Of a stretch of DNA of 64,000 nucleotides, positions 25,201-36,404 are shown one piece after another. This stretch comes from Topomyia yanbarensis. Taxonomy: Eukaryota > Arthropoda > Insecta > Diptera > Culicidae. The first letter of the stretch is position 1; each line of letters opens with the position of its first letter. A program made the translations under genes and the position numbers. The notes below the pieces were generated by a model. It was not told the origin of the DNA. It was given only the letters and a program-made list of their open reading frames with translations, and made no database searches. The stretch is taken from contig NC_080671.1 of assembly GCF_030247195.1 (NCBI RefSeq), positions 69,563,412 to 69,627,411 on the forward strand, read 5' to 3'.

Positions 25201-28200
25201 CGGAAGCGGCTGATCACAGCGGGTAAACTCGCTAGCATATCCGGTCCCTTCAGCAGTACTGAATTGAGTGACGTACCTTGGACGGTCGCAGAAGCATCCC
25301 ACACCAACCGTATTTTGTTTGGTTTTTTCGGATTTAACACGACATTTAGAGGAAGGTACCATACTTTGCCGTTGTTCTTGCTTGCCAGATCATTTGATGT
25401 AGCTTTATGGCAGTACCCTTTTCGCAAGTAATCGTCAATTTGCTTTTCAACGATCTGCTTCATTTCTGGATTCTTCGAGAGCTTGTTTTCCAGGTTCTTC
25501 ATCCTTCTCAATGCCATCGGGAAACTGTCAGGCAACTGGGGGTCATCGATTCTCCATAACAGTCCGGTTTTGAATCGATCGCCAACACGAACGGTAGTGT
25601 TATCAAGAATATTTCTGGCTCGCCGATCGTCTGCAGACTCGGGTAGAACTGTTACACTGATGCCAGATTCTTCCAGGGTATAGTGACTTCTTATCAGATC
25701 GTGCAGATCTTGGTCTGACGTAGGCCCTACTGCGTGATGAGCCGTAAATCCGTCCGTCGCATCATCCTCGCTTTGCGGACCGTAAACCGTCCAGCCGAGT
25801 CTCGTTCGAACTGCTATCGGCTCACCTGGATTTCCGATGCGTGATTCTAGAGGTGCGTACACATGGAGGTGTTTTAAACCGATTAGTATTCTTGGCGCAC
25901 CATGGCGATAGTCAGTCACGGGCAGTCCTTTCAAATGTTGATACCGTGCCGCTATATCAGCAAACTGCAATTTCTGTTCAGGCAACTGCAACTGTTCGAC
26001 AGTATGGACATTCCGAAGCATAAACCGTTCAGCAGAATTCGTATTGGATATGGAAAGATGTAAACATTTGGATTCCCGTTCAAGCCGAGTCATTCCCGCC
26101 GTCCATTTTACCAGAATTGGCTGTGACACTCCGTCTAACTTGAGTTCATTTGCCACCCGCCTTTCAATTAGCGAGTATGACGACCCTTCATCCAAGAAAG
26201 CGATTACATTCAACGAGTGATTTCCGTTGTGCAGACTAATTGGAACCATTCGGAAGATAACTGGCTGCTGTGACTGAGCATTGTGAGCATTGCACTCCGC
26301 CGTTCGCAATGGGATGGCGCGGTTTGGCGGATGGAGTAAAGGATGATGCTTATCTCTACAATTACCCACATTGCATTGAATTTTAAATCGGCAGCGTGAT
26401 TGGCCATGCTCATTAAGGCACAGTTGACAAAGCTTCCACTTCTCGACCGCTTTCATTCTCTCCTGAAACGTTAATTTTCCGAAATCTTCACAGTATCGAA
26501 CACGATGATCGATTCGATTACAAATCCGACAAGGTTTCCGGTTCGATTCGCGTGATTCAAACTTCTGAATCGTATCTGTATCTGAGCTGCGTTGATTCAA
26601 AGGCGGCTCTGAAATTCCAATGTGCGTGTGTACATAGGCTTCCTTTTCCTTCCGTTTTCGATCATTTCCAACTTTTCCGGATCTGTTACCTAGTTCCGAA
26701 AACGATTCAGTAAAGAGCGTAACTTCACTAGCCTCGGAAACGATTTGCGATAGAAAATCCGAGAATGTTTTGAGGGTTACTTCTGGCTGTTGCCGCTTAT
26801 AACGTACCCATTCCAGCTTAGTGCTCGACGGCAGCTTTTCGACTAGCTCTTGGATGAGCATTGGATTTATCAAATGGCTCCGAAGCCCTGCAGCCACCAA
26901 GTGGTCACAAAGCTGTTGCACAATCATACCAAATGATATAAACGATGACAATCGTTCGATACGCGGCGGATCCGCTCTTCTTGCTTTCGACAGTAGTGTA
27001 TGAAGAAGTTGTTCAGGTCTCCCATATAATAGACGGAGCGTCTCGATCACCTGAGGAACCGATTCCGGAAGTAGAAGCCTACTGCGTACCGCATCTAATG
27101 CAGGGCCTTTAATGCTCTCTTGTAGGCGACCAAGGTTCTCCAAGTCTGACCAGTTGCAAGCTTGATTTCCATTTTGGAAGCTGCTTATAAAAAGCGGCCA
27201 CTCTTCTGGCTTACCAGTGAAGATGGGAAGCTTCTGAAACGGCCCTTTCCGAGCCGCCAACTGTGTCTTGGTGAGATCACCATCCCACTGTGGAATTCTT
27301 TCACAATCGCTTCCACAATCGTCGGATTCATAAATTAAGCTTCGGCGTGAATTACTGGCGCTTCTGTGGGAAATCTTTGAAGCGGAGCTTTCTTTCGAGG
27401 GCGAATCATCACGATTTCGAGATTTCGTATGCAGATCAGGTTTTCTAAGCAGTTGATTATTTCCGGTAGATTCCCCGCGCTGTTTGCTCGAGTTCGGCGT
27501 GGAGATTTTTGGATATGCTCCTCGAAAATCACTAGGGACATTTTCCTCTAGCTTTTGTTTTGTTGGATCTTGTTGCTTATCCTTCCACGCTACTTCTTTT
27601 ACAACGTTGCATTGGGTCCACCCGGCAACTGTGCTTACAAATTCTCCGTGTTCGTTCGCAATGGGTTCTTGACGATATTCCAACCACATCGAACTTCTTT
27701 TTTTCTGGAATTCCTCCTCAGCGGCCCTCTTCATCTCCAACATTTCACGCTCAAGTTCCAACTGCACCATCCGTTTCTCATTTTCTCGTTGTAGCTGTCG
27801 CTGGAAATTCCGCCGCTGGATTTCGCGCATCTGTTCCAATTCCCGCTTGTGCTTTAATTCGGCTTTTTCTTGATCCCTTTCATGCGCTTTCCAGGCATCG
27901 TCCGGACTATCCAGTCCCAGGTCGATGACAGACTCTGACGGTATATCCTCGATCCCTTGCACAAGAATTTTCCGATCCGTGCACTTTTTGCAGTGCCATG
28001 TAGTATTGTGAACATCTTCTTTCACGCCAACGCAACTAAAATGAAACCAGGTAGAGCAATTGTCACACGAAACCATCATTCCGTCGGCATGGTCTGGTCG
28101 ATTACAAGCACCGCAGTTGTAACCAGTGGTTTCGAGGTTATGGTCCGAATTTTTCCCAGCACTCATATTGCTTTTGAGATTGTTCGGATAAGTGGTTTTC

Positions 28201-28247
28201 CAAAAAACTGTTTTGTAGCAACGCCTTTTATGTTGACTGTAGCTCAA
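22209..28247 (-). CDS. BEL/Pao gag-pol polyprotein with N-terminal PHD finger
   Basis: The 2012-codon frame is numbered here from the ATG at 28247, which lies inside the 5' LTR. A more likely start is Met28 at 28166 (MSAGKNSD). A C4HC3 PHD-type finger follows (Cys45 to Cys89), then a charged coiled coil (about 120-185). The capsid-like DUF1759 region is at about 330-500 and Cys/His clusters at 573-630. The aspartic protease motif LDEGSS is at 685-690. RT carries the GGDIKEMY block (1023) and YVDD (1101-1104); RNase H has FTDAS (1289-1293). The integrase has an HHCC zinc site and a DDE core seen in GVDYFGP, SDNGTNF and GCWERLV. The last nine codons run through the polypurine tract into the 3' LTR. 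No frameshift or stop is present. Confidence 0.95.
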   Translation of the reverse strand: MSYSQHKRRCYKTVFWKTTYPNNLKSNMSAGKNSDHNLETTGYNCGACNRPDHADGMMVSCDNCSTWFHFSCVGVKEDVHNTTWHCKKCTDRKILVQGIEDIPSESVIDLGLDSPDDAWKAHERDQEKAELKHKRELEQMREIQRRNFQRQLQRENEKRMVQLELEREMLEMKRAAEEEFQKKRSSMWLEYRQEPIANEHGEFVSTVAGWTQCNVVKEVAWKDKQQDPTKQKLEENVPSDFRGAYPKISTPNSSKQRGESTGNNQLLRKPDLHTKSRNRDDSPSKESSASKISHRSASNSRRSLIYESDDCGSDCERIPQWDGDLTKTQLAARKGPFQKLPIFTGKPEEWPLFISSFQNGNQACNWSDLENLGRLQESIKGPALDAVRSRLLLPESVPQVIETLRLLYGRPEQLLHTLLSKARRADPPRIERLSSFISFGMIVQQLCDHLVAAGLRSHLINPMLIQELVEKLPSSTKLEWVRYKRQQPEVTLKTFSDFLSQIVSEASEVTLFTESFSELGNRSGKVGNDRKRKEKEAYVHTHIGISEPPLNQRSSDTDTIQKFESRESNRKPCRICNRIDHRVRYCEDFGKLTFQERMKAVEKWKLCQLCLNEHGQSRCRFKIQCNVGNCRDKHHPLLHPPNRAIPLRTAECNAHNAQSQQPVIFRMVPISLHNGNHSLNVIAFLDEGSSYSLIERRVANELKLDGVSQPILVKWTAGMTRLERESKCLHLSISNTNSAERFMLRNVHTVEQLQLPEQKLQFADIAARYQHLKGLPVTDYRHGAPRILIGLKHLHVYAPLESRIGNPGEPIAVRTRLGWTVYGPQSEDDATDGFTAHHAVGPTSDQDLHDLIRSHYTLEESGISVTVLPESADDRRARNILDNTTVRVGDRFKTGLLWRIDDPQLPDSFPMALRRMKNLENKLSKNPEMKQIVEKQIDDYLRKGYCHKATSNDLASKNNGKVWYLPLNVVLNPKKPNKIRLVWDASATVQGTSLNSVLLKGPDMLASLPAVISRFRERRVAFGGDIKEMYHQLMIQESDKQAQRFLFRQDPASQPDTYVMDVATFGSTSSPCSAQYVKNRNAQDYSEQFPDAVEAIVNGHYVDDYFDSTDTIAEAVKRATEVKHIHSKAGFQIRNWVSNSEEFLNHMGEPREEQVIHFNTDKTNSTERVLGMSWNPTDDVFVFSTKLRDDLEPFVSGKRRPTKRKVLSCVMSLFDPLGLLAPFTIFGKMIIQDLWRSGCCWDDEIDDETAVKWNRWTSLMPQIEALKIPRCYFPDTSTENYESLQLHIFTDASENAYGCVAYFRAVINGQPKCALVAAKSKVAPLQYMSIPRLELQAVVLGARLSNMVKDNHSLKIDKRILWTDSTTVLSWIRSDHKIYRQYVAHRIGEVMSLASVDEWRRIPTKLNIADTLTKWGSGPPLTNQGQWVVGPNILLQFEEQWPNFELPALNVREELRACHLYHEIEFLEPLVDTKRISKWPILVRSVACVYRFITNCRKKGSKSPIQTFLASANQARLIKRTIPAIVASLTREEYRKAEIQVFKIAQQDAYEDELKVLLKNKELLPGKLLSIDQNSELYQLSPLLDEDQVIRMEGRSAYADFMPFDLRFPIVLPKGHDVTKKLLNYYHQKFGHCNRETVVNEFRQRFYVSQLRAVVWQVIKDCTWCKVHKCRPSVPRMAPLPIQRLTPNLRPFIYVGVDYFGPISVSVGRRSEKRWVALFTCMTTRAIHMEVAHSLSSPACIMAIRRFICRRGLPLEIFSDNGTNFQAASKEIAGEFQKIHRQCAETFTDARTQWSFNPPSAPHMGGCWERLVRSAKEALKVVDDGRKLTDEILLTVLAEAEDIINSRPLTYVPQKSADSEALTPNHFLRGYPPGEHPMGIRSTDPASALRDDYKRSQLLADVLWQRWLKEYIPGVNRRPKWHEERQPIEVGELVYIVDGGKRRAWTRGIVDKVMRGKDGRIRQAMVRTASGVFRRPVAKLAALELQSKSGRTENSEPVLRAGEMLAPQGTTD

Positions 28248-28697
28248 ACTAGAATATTAAATTTATTTAGTTGTTTCCAAATTTTTAAAGATAATTCACT
28301 TACAGCAATAGTTTCCTTCCCACCTGTTAACCTCTCCTCAATTAATGCCAACAACAGTTTCCTCGACCTATCAATCCTTTCCTTTTTTCCTACTCCTATA
28401 CAAACAGCATATCAGAACTGTTAATTTAAATATATTTTTAATCACCTCACCTTAGTCTCCAAATTATGGTGTAGTTATAATGTCCGCACTGTATAATGGC
28501 CTGCCACACTCTAGCTTAATCATTTGCCTTATATATTATATTACACAGTTTCCTGTCTCCTGTCACTATTTGACCCAACAACAATACCAACGTTAACTTC
28601 AATCCCTTTTGGTTGGTTGCTCGTACCCAATCCACGTTTCGCACTTTCCTACAGGTCATCGTGTAGGTTCAGTCGGTCGTGCCCTGCGGCGCTAACA
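28181..28697 (-). repeat. BEL/Pao 5' LTR (517 bp)
   Basis: Same sequence as 21721-22237. On the minus strand it ends ...TATCCGAACA, followed after only 14 bases by the likely gag ATG. No TGG-starting primer-binding site is visible right after it, which is unusual (see findings). Confidence 0.93.
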
Positions 28698-28711
28698 CTG
28701 TCCAACCTTAA

Positions 28712-29665
28712 CATTGCACAAAACAAAATTGAGCTTCAAGACACAAAATTTATAAGTTGTGAGAATTTAGTTTACAAAGAATTTTGTATCATAAGAGAGC
28801 TATTTTCTGTACGACACATGTAAATATTACAGGCAGTATTGCATACTAATCATTCGATGATATATCATTTCACTGAGCCTGAAAATACTACTTTCAGAAA
28901 ACTGGAATCATTTGGATAAACGAGGTCGAATATTATCCCAGATCAAATTTTCTCCAAAATTCTTCATTTTATTTGTTCTAACAGTCGACCCAGAGAAACT
29001 CAAAAATTCTCAACCTACAAAAAATTGAATAACTTTCACAGTTTTCATCCGATTTAAACAAGTAATGTCCTACTTTCATTAATTATTATCAGGCTTTAAG
29101 CTCCACTAAAAATATTATTTTTAAAATTGCTTTATCTTGCCCAAAATACCAAACGCTATAATTTTACTAAACGTACTTTTTACTTTAGAGGTGAATTTCA
29201 CTTTTATACTCCAACTTGAAAACTGTTCCACTGTAAATTTTTTGGACATCATTTTCGGATTCAGCACACAATTTTATATCGAAAAAGGTCAAATATTGAA
29301 GATCAATTTTTTATGTTTCATTTGTAAACTAGTGCTTTCAGGGAAGAAACTTTGATGCATAGTTTTTCAGCTATTCTCAAATAGTGATGTCAGATTCAAC
29401 GAAGCATTCTTGTAACTTATTTTGTTATGTTGGGCGAGCCTTAAAATTCTGGAAGAATCCAGATAATCTGGTAGGCGGCACCCTATTTCAATTCAAAAGA
29501 TTTCAAAGTGACATTTTTGGGAAGGGGTTCAAAGATTTATCTACCTCAGAACAGGCCGACAGGGTACCCACAATAATTAAAATATGCAATTCCATATTAT
29601 CTTTTCAATAGGGTTAATAAGATTTGTAAACAAACTTTTGTTTTGCTGGTTTCTCTTAATTTGCT
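28712..29665. other. Intron sequence, unassigned
   Basis: AT-rich; short open frames have no family features. Its left edge abuts the last 5 bp of the split MITE. Confidence 0.4.
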
Positions 29666-29669
29666 TTAA

Positions 29670-29870
29670 GGTTGGACAGAGAATGCGCAAAATTTGCAAA
29701 CGAAAAAAGCAGTTTTTTACCACACCGTATGTCAGATCTTCATAAAAATCAATCAGCGTATGTATAATGTTGTTACAGTACTGCTGATTGATTTTTATGA
29801 AGATCTGACATACGGTGTGGAAAAAAACTGATTTTTTCGTTTGCGAATTTGACCCTTTCTCTGTCCAACC
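29670..29870. mobile_element. Palindromic TTAA MITE copy 3 (intact)
   Basis: It opens GGTTGGACAGAGAATGCGCA and closes with the near-complement ending CTCTGTCCAACC. TTAA lies at 29666-29669 and 29871-29874. The arms fold back with a loop near the ATGTTGTTACAGTA segment. This copy shows what the split copy at 20649 looked like before insertion. Confidence 0.85.
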
Positions 29871-30247
29871 TTAATTTCAACGGAGAAAAATGAAATCACC
29901 ATCGGATGCGGAATAATGAGCGAAAAGGGTTTGTTTACAAACATCTCGTTAACCCTTTTGAAGAATTAATATTGAATTGCTAACCAATTTAGAGACTTTT
30001 GGATGTTTTAGACTCATTTTATGATACTTTTTATGGGTTTCAATGTGATCATAGCAATATGCATATCATAATGCTTGGAATTGTATCAGAAGTCTGTTTG
30101 TTACCGTTACGACACCATAAGATGACTTGATCTCGAAAAAGCCATTGCGAGACAGGTGCTAGCAAAGCTGAGTAATCCTTTCGGGAGAAGATTATAGGAT
30201 GGTCCCATAAATAAAAGGAGTTGATTTCCAAAAGTTATGATACCCAT

Positions 30248-31640
30248 TAGACCAGTGGTTTTCAACCATTATCGTTCCATGTTCCCATTTCCGAATATTG
30301 ATCCTTATGATGTACCCCTTCCTGAAAATTGTTTACCATCATTACCCTCTCAGAAAAAATGATTTTCAATTTAATGAATGCCATAATTTTCCAATTAGAA
30401 ACCTGTTCCTGAGCACTCACAGTAAGCATCTCAATTCTTGACACACCGAAACAATATATAAAGACAAAATTCCAACAGCAATGTTAGGATAACAAATTTC
30501 GATTTATCCCGCATTATTCACCCCCTACAATATCCTAATTTACCCCTGGCGGTGAATTCACCCCGGTTGAAAACCACTGCATTAGACCGACACTAAAATT
30601 GACTTTTTTCGGAACACCGCTCAGTCGGCTCCGTAACTCGCAGGCCAAATATGTGCTGGAGGGGACGCTTCTGGTTTATTCACAAGAATATTCTAGTTTG
30701 TATTAAATTAAATATAAATTGGCGATGGAAAAAAATTCAGTAAAAAATACAGCCTCATCTTGCGCATTTAAAAATTCACTGTTATGTAATTTTACGTGAA
30801 TCAACATTACTGAAAACTTCAAATTGATCCGATGCTGTAGTAAACAGTTATTCTTAGGGTGGATGTACCTACCTGTACATTAAACGAAAGCTGTCAACCC
30901 CTACTTCATAGGAAAAATATAAAGATGGTTAAATAACCAATTTATGTATTCAAAACCGCTTGTACCACTATAGGCACACATGTACTAATAGTGGTACAAT
31001 CGCTAATTTCGGATCCTTTTGTTGCAAATCCCATTGATTTCTTATGGGACTCGCAACTATATGTACACTATATCAACTATAGGTGCAAGGGAGCTCAAAA
31101 TCCAAAGAAAATGATTTCCTTCAATAGTTATTTGAGCAAATTTCAAGGATAACAGTTTTATTGTCGCATAATTTTAGTGCGATGAATCGATAAAAAAAAT
31201 GTTTTGATGGTTGATACCTTAGTTAGACGTATAACCCACTACTGCAACTATTGGTACACCTTAACCATAGGAGCACCCACCCTATATAAAATTTTGTGCT
31301 GCCTCTCTTTTTCGCACATGCATAGAATAAGTGATTTTCAAGTTGAATAGCTTTGTCTTAGTAGCCACCGATCAATATGCAACCTTCAACTAAAGTAATT
31401 GCTATAGAATAGGCCTTAAGTTTTGATGTATACAAAGTTACTGTGGGATTTTTGATTGAATTGTGAATTTTTATTCCCGATTTTACAAATATTAGGATAA
31501 GATAGGAGATAAAACTTGAAAACGCTTGTGAGTGAACTATAGTTGTCGAAATAAGCTCATATTTGGTATATGGTTTTCGGAGCCAACTACCATTTAAACT
31601 AGCGGTGTTCCGAAAATAAGTCAAAATTGTTGCCGGTCTA
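30248..31640. mobile_element. hAT-like TIR element with 8-bp duplication ATACCCAT
   Basis: The right end, complemented, reads TAGACCGGCAACAATTTTGA. The left end reads TAGACCGACACTAAAATTGA once the nested element is set aside. Similarity continues through TTCGGAACACCGCT, giving a TIR of about 40 bp. The flanks are identical 8-mers ATACCCAT (30240-30247 and 31641-31648). An 8-bp duplication and TAG...CTA ends fit hAT. No transposase frame is visible; the interior is AT-rich, so it is non-autonomous. Confidence 0.75.
30253..30579. mobile_element. 327-bp hAT MITE nested in the TIR of the element at 30248
   Basis: The ends are perfect inverted copies of CAGTGGTTTTCAACC. The flanking 8-mers are both CATTAGAC (30245-30252 and 30580-30587). 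The first bases of the host element are part of that duplication, which proves it landed inside the host element's terminal repeat. Confidence 0.9.
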
Positions 31641-31648
31641 ATACCCAT

Positions 31649-32849
<1,201 letters not shown>

Positions 32850-33343
32850 TTATATAGATAGAGAGATGCAGTTCTTGTTTTTTTTTGTTGCGTTTGATTG
32901 TCTAACAGTATCGTTCGATTGCTATTAGCTGGATAAGATAACACGGCAGCGGTTGGACCACACACAGTTTATACATACAACCCAAATTCGGTTCGGTCCT
33001 CGCACGCTGACCGTGTTTCTTTTGTACATTAAAAGGATGCATCTACTTTGGCTAGGGGGGTTGGGGGTGTTGTGGTGGGAGGAAATTGTACTAATATTTT
33101 GTATTGAACCCGGCTTTTTGATAATTATTGGTTGATAATTTAGAATGATTCCATATGAAATCTCTTCGGTTTGCTATCGCATGAGAGTGCATTCAACGCG
33201 GAACATTTGCCGGTATAACAACTTGTCTTACTGGCTGTACTTGTATTGGACTTATCGCCGATGGACAGAGAGAAACAAATGAGGGCTTGTTCGTTCGTAG
33301 GTCCTTATAAACTAAAGAATGCAATAACAACACATCATCCTCA

Positions 33344-33475
<132 letters not shown>

Positions 33476-33827
33476 TTAGAAGAACGATCTTTTCAGTTTT
33501 CATATTTCGTACCGACACTAAACGTATAAAAAAATGTGTTTTTTTTCGATTTTGTGGAGGAAAGCTTTAGCAAAAAATAAGTCCCCGGCCCAAATCGAAG
33601 CCACTGTGAATGGTTCGATCGTTTTGGTTTTCGAATAATTGGGGAAAATCATACCCGGCTACAGAATGTTAGTGAACAATCATACTTTGAATCCCGCGCG
33701 GTGAGAACCACGAAAAAAACAGCCGGGGTCTTATTTCTCACCAAGCTCTTCGACCTTCGATGGAGGCTATTATTGGTGTTTTTTTTTGTGGGGGGTGAGT
33801 GGATGTTTGAATGAAAACGATTCTCAC

Positions 33828-33911
33828 CTGACATGGTTCGTTAAGTGTTCTTTTCTCGTGAACTTCTTTTGGCAAAAATTACACTGGTAAGGAGTTTCCC
33901 CGGTGTGCAAC
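33828..33911 (-). CDS. crol: crol cassette exon, middle cluster 10 of 12
   Basis: 84 nt, phase 2-2. The acceptor GTAG is followed by G rather than A, which still completes an Arg codon (AG|G). Finger [17 protein letters not shown], helix RKEHLTN, ending NHVR; donor AG|GTGAGA. Confidence 0.88.
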
Positions 33912-34173
33912 CTACACGGCAGTGAGCGCGTTTGGTATGGAAAAGAAAATTGCACTGTATTAGCATTCAAGGGTTAATGAGAATAAATGACATCAACAGG
34001 TCGTCTGCTTCAAATGACACAGAAAGATGTAGAGAAATTGTGCACTAGCGTCGAACCCTCAACAGTGGGACAGCGACACTAGCAGCACGGGAAATAAACA
34101 AACACATATTGTGAACGTGGGGGATGAGGAATTTGATTGGTGCCGAAATCTTAGAAACATAGCAATCTCTCAC

Positions 34174-34257
34174 CTGATGTGGTTTGTGAGATGTTCTTTT
34201 CGAGTGAACTTCTTTGAACAGAACGTACATTGGTAAGGAGTTTCGCCAGTGTGTAAT
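34174..34257 (-). CDS. crol: crol cassette exon, middle cluster 9 of 12
   Basis: 84 nt, phase 2-2, acceptor CTAG|A, donor AG|GTGAGA. Finger [17 protein letters not shown], helix RKEHLTN, ending NHIR. Both exon and upstream intron edge resemble the exon at 34656, pointing to a recent tandem duplication of about 482 bp. Confidence 0.88.
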
Positions 34258-34655
34258 CTAGTTGCAAAGATAACATTTGGAAGATTAGATACGTCTTGCT
34301 GAACCACAGTTTTCTTCGCGTTCTGATGGAGGAGACGTGAGGAAGTTTCTTTTTTTAAGGTAGGATGACAAGTATGAAAGGTGGTGATGGTGATGAAGTT
34401 AATGCCTTACTTTAGTTTCAGGGAATGACTTCGGCGACTGTGCTTGATCAGCCACCGCCATGATATTTGAGAGAGAAAACAATACTTGCTTAAGTCGATA
34501 CTTTATTGTCCAACAGCATTATTTAGGTTAAACAATGAAGAGAAATTGAACATCATTCAAAATCCAGACAAAGTGAGTATCGATCCCTAGGGAAGTGGGG
34601 AAAGGGGAGGGTTCGTGTGCCGGGGGACTACTTACGACGTAAAAAAAGTTCTCAC

Positions 34656-34739
34656 CTGATATGGTTTGTGAGATGTTCTTTGCGAGCAAACTTCTTCGAA
34701 CAGAAAGTGCAATGGTAGGGGGTTTCGCCAGTGTGTAAT
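34656..34739 (-). CDS. crol: crol cassette exon, middle cluster 8 of 12
   Basis: 84 nt, phase 2-2, acceptor CTAG|A, donor AG|GTGAGA. Finger [17 protein letters not shown], with Ala before the helix (A RKEHLTN), ending NHIR. It differs from its neighbour at 34174 by only a few residues. Confidence 0.88.
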
Positions 34740-35811
34740 CTAGTTGCGAAGATAATTCGTGTTGGAAGATTAGAATTTGCACTTAATAGTCAGCTATTTG
34801 ATTCGAGCATGTACGGGACAGAATGTTAGTAGGACTAGGATGATGTGTGTGGTAGTCAAATGATGAAATGGTAACAAACCGGCCTACACAAATTAAAACA
34901 TATTGTAAAATAAATATTACAGGAACTATCAAGTATCTCCATTAAACATACGTGTGATAATACTTTGGGGCCGAAAAACACTGGCTCTGCTCAAATAATT
35001 TTATTTTAGAAATGATTCTATAATATCAAGTGCTCTCGATATGATCAAATTCAAATCACTGACGTTAATTTACTACACCATGCGTACTACAACTCTAAAC
35101 ATTTTATTCTTACGTGGTATAATATTTCCTTGTGAAAAAATATGAACAGAGAAAGTATTTTTCAGTCTTCAAGTTGACCCGTTAAACTCTTTCGAAATAC
35201 AGCTCGAATTATAAGTATGTACTTTTTTGAGAAAACAATTAATTTTCTCTAAAACCGATTAATGCAAAGCTCACACGCAAAACTGTATATAGGAATAATG
35301 GAGATACATAGTAGCTTTATAATTCTGATTCGATGAATCTTCGTTCCACTGACATTCCCGAAAAGTTTACCGTTTCAAATTAATTTCTACAGCAACCAGT
35401 GTGCTACAAATACTTGAATAACTACTCCCAATTTACTTTAAAAATTGCTACCCGAACGCAAAAACAATATTACACTTATTTACAATACACTATTTCATAT
35501 ACAACCTAAAGATAGTAACCAATTTCTCCGATAGACCAAACTGTGTATGCATGTTGACCAGATTCCATATGTAATCAAAAAAACGAATTCCGAAAGAACA
35601 GAATGATATTACATTAGTTTGGCACTTTTCATGTACCTCTCAAAGGCCGGGATTCCTATTATTTTTCGATGACAAACGAAGGATCAAACCGAATTTCATA
35701 AGAGCAAATTTAAAACTAATTGACTGTGATGGGTAAATGACTGAATGAAAACATAGTGAGAAGGAATCCGGGAGAGCAGGTATAATAGAATGATTGGGAA
35801 GTGAGTCTCAC
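34740..35811. other. crol intron within the middle cluster, unassigned
   Basis: About 1.07 kb of AT-rich intron, the longest gap inside this cluster. No gene or transposon end recognised. Confidence 0.5.
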
Positions 35812-35895
35812 CTGGTGTGATTCGTTAAATGCTCTTTTCGCGTAAACTTCTTCTGGCAGTACGTACACTGATAGGGAGTTTCTCCGGTATGTAAT
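35812..35895 (-). CDS. crol: crol cassette exon, middle cluster 7 of 12
   Basis: 84 nt, phase 2-2, acceptor GACAG|A, donor AG|GTGAGA. Finger [17 protein letters not shown], helix RKEHLTN, ending NHTR. All four zinc ligands are present. Confidence 0.88.
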
Positions 35896-36404
35896 CTGTC
35901 ACAATATACATTTAGAACGAGAAATTGGAACAAAACACGAGGAAAGGGCATGGGGTTGGCAGATTCGGGAGTTGCGAGGGAAAAAGATGATATTAGATTC
36001 GCGAAAATGGACGTTCTAAGGGTAAATGATAAAAAGTTGTTCCAAGACCTAGAGCGAAGATCAAAAACGTAACGGATCTACTGGTACTACTTTCTACTAC
36101 TGCTACTGTGTTCATTCAATCAAAGCTAACAATTTTCGGTAATCCATCGTCCGGTCAAAAGTCCCAAAGAGGTAGTAATTTTGCGAAAATATCTCAGTAC
36201 TTGTCACCGTAAGGTCAAAACCAATTCTTGTTCGTTGAGCGGGGGGAAATTTGTGCTTGGCGGTTTTCGGTCAATATCTTCTATGGTTGGAATTATAGGG
36301 AACAACTTTCTGAAGGGATGATGTCATTAAAGATGGGCGCTTTTGTTTTTCAGTATGAGTTGGACTGGGGGGGTAGGACGAAAGCGTTGGTTTTGGAACC
36401 TCAC

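Larger units (their letters stand above)
21721..28697 (-). mobile_element. Complete BEL/Pao LTR retrotransposon
   Basis: This 6977-bp element is bounded by two 517-bp LTRs and flanked by the 5-bp duplication CTGTC (21716-21720 and 28698-28702), the usual BEL/Pao length. One long frame covers gag and pol in the BEL order: protease, RT, RNase H, integrase. The LTRs appear identical by eye and the frame has no stop, so insertion is recent. It sits in the 20-kb crol intron in the same transcriptional orientation as the gene, so its LTR signals could act on crol transcripts. Confidence 0.95.
20649..28707. mobile_element. Palindromic TTAA MITE copy 2, split by two later insertions
   Basis: The MITE is in three pieces: 20649-20736, 21610-21720 and 28703-28707. 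Joined, these match the intact copy at 29670-29870 in order. The right flank is TTAA (28708-28711); the left flank is TTAG, a one-base decay. The first interruption is the 873-bp TIR element and the second is the BEL/Pao retrotransposon. The order of events is fixed by the nesting. Confidence 0.8.

Noticed and set aside
22064..28823. Many plus-strand open frames over the BEL element, including LTR frames present twice
   Set aside because: They are antisense shadows of gag-pol or LTR sequence and lack independent features.
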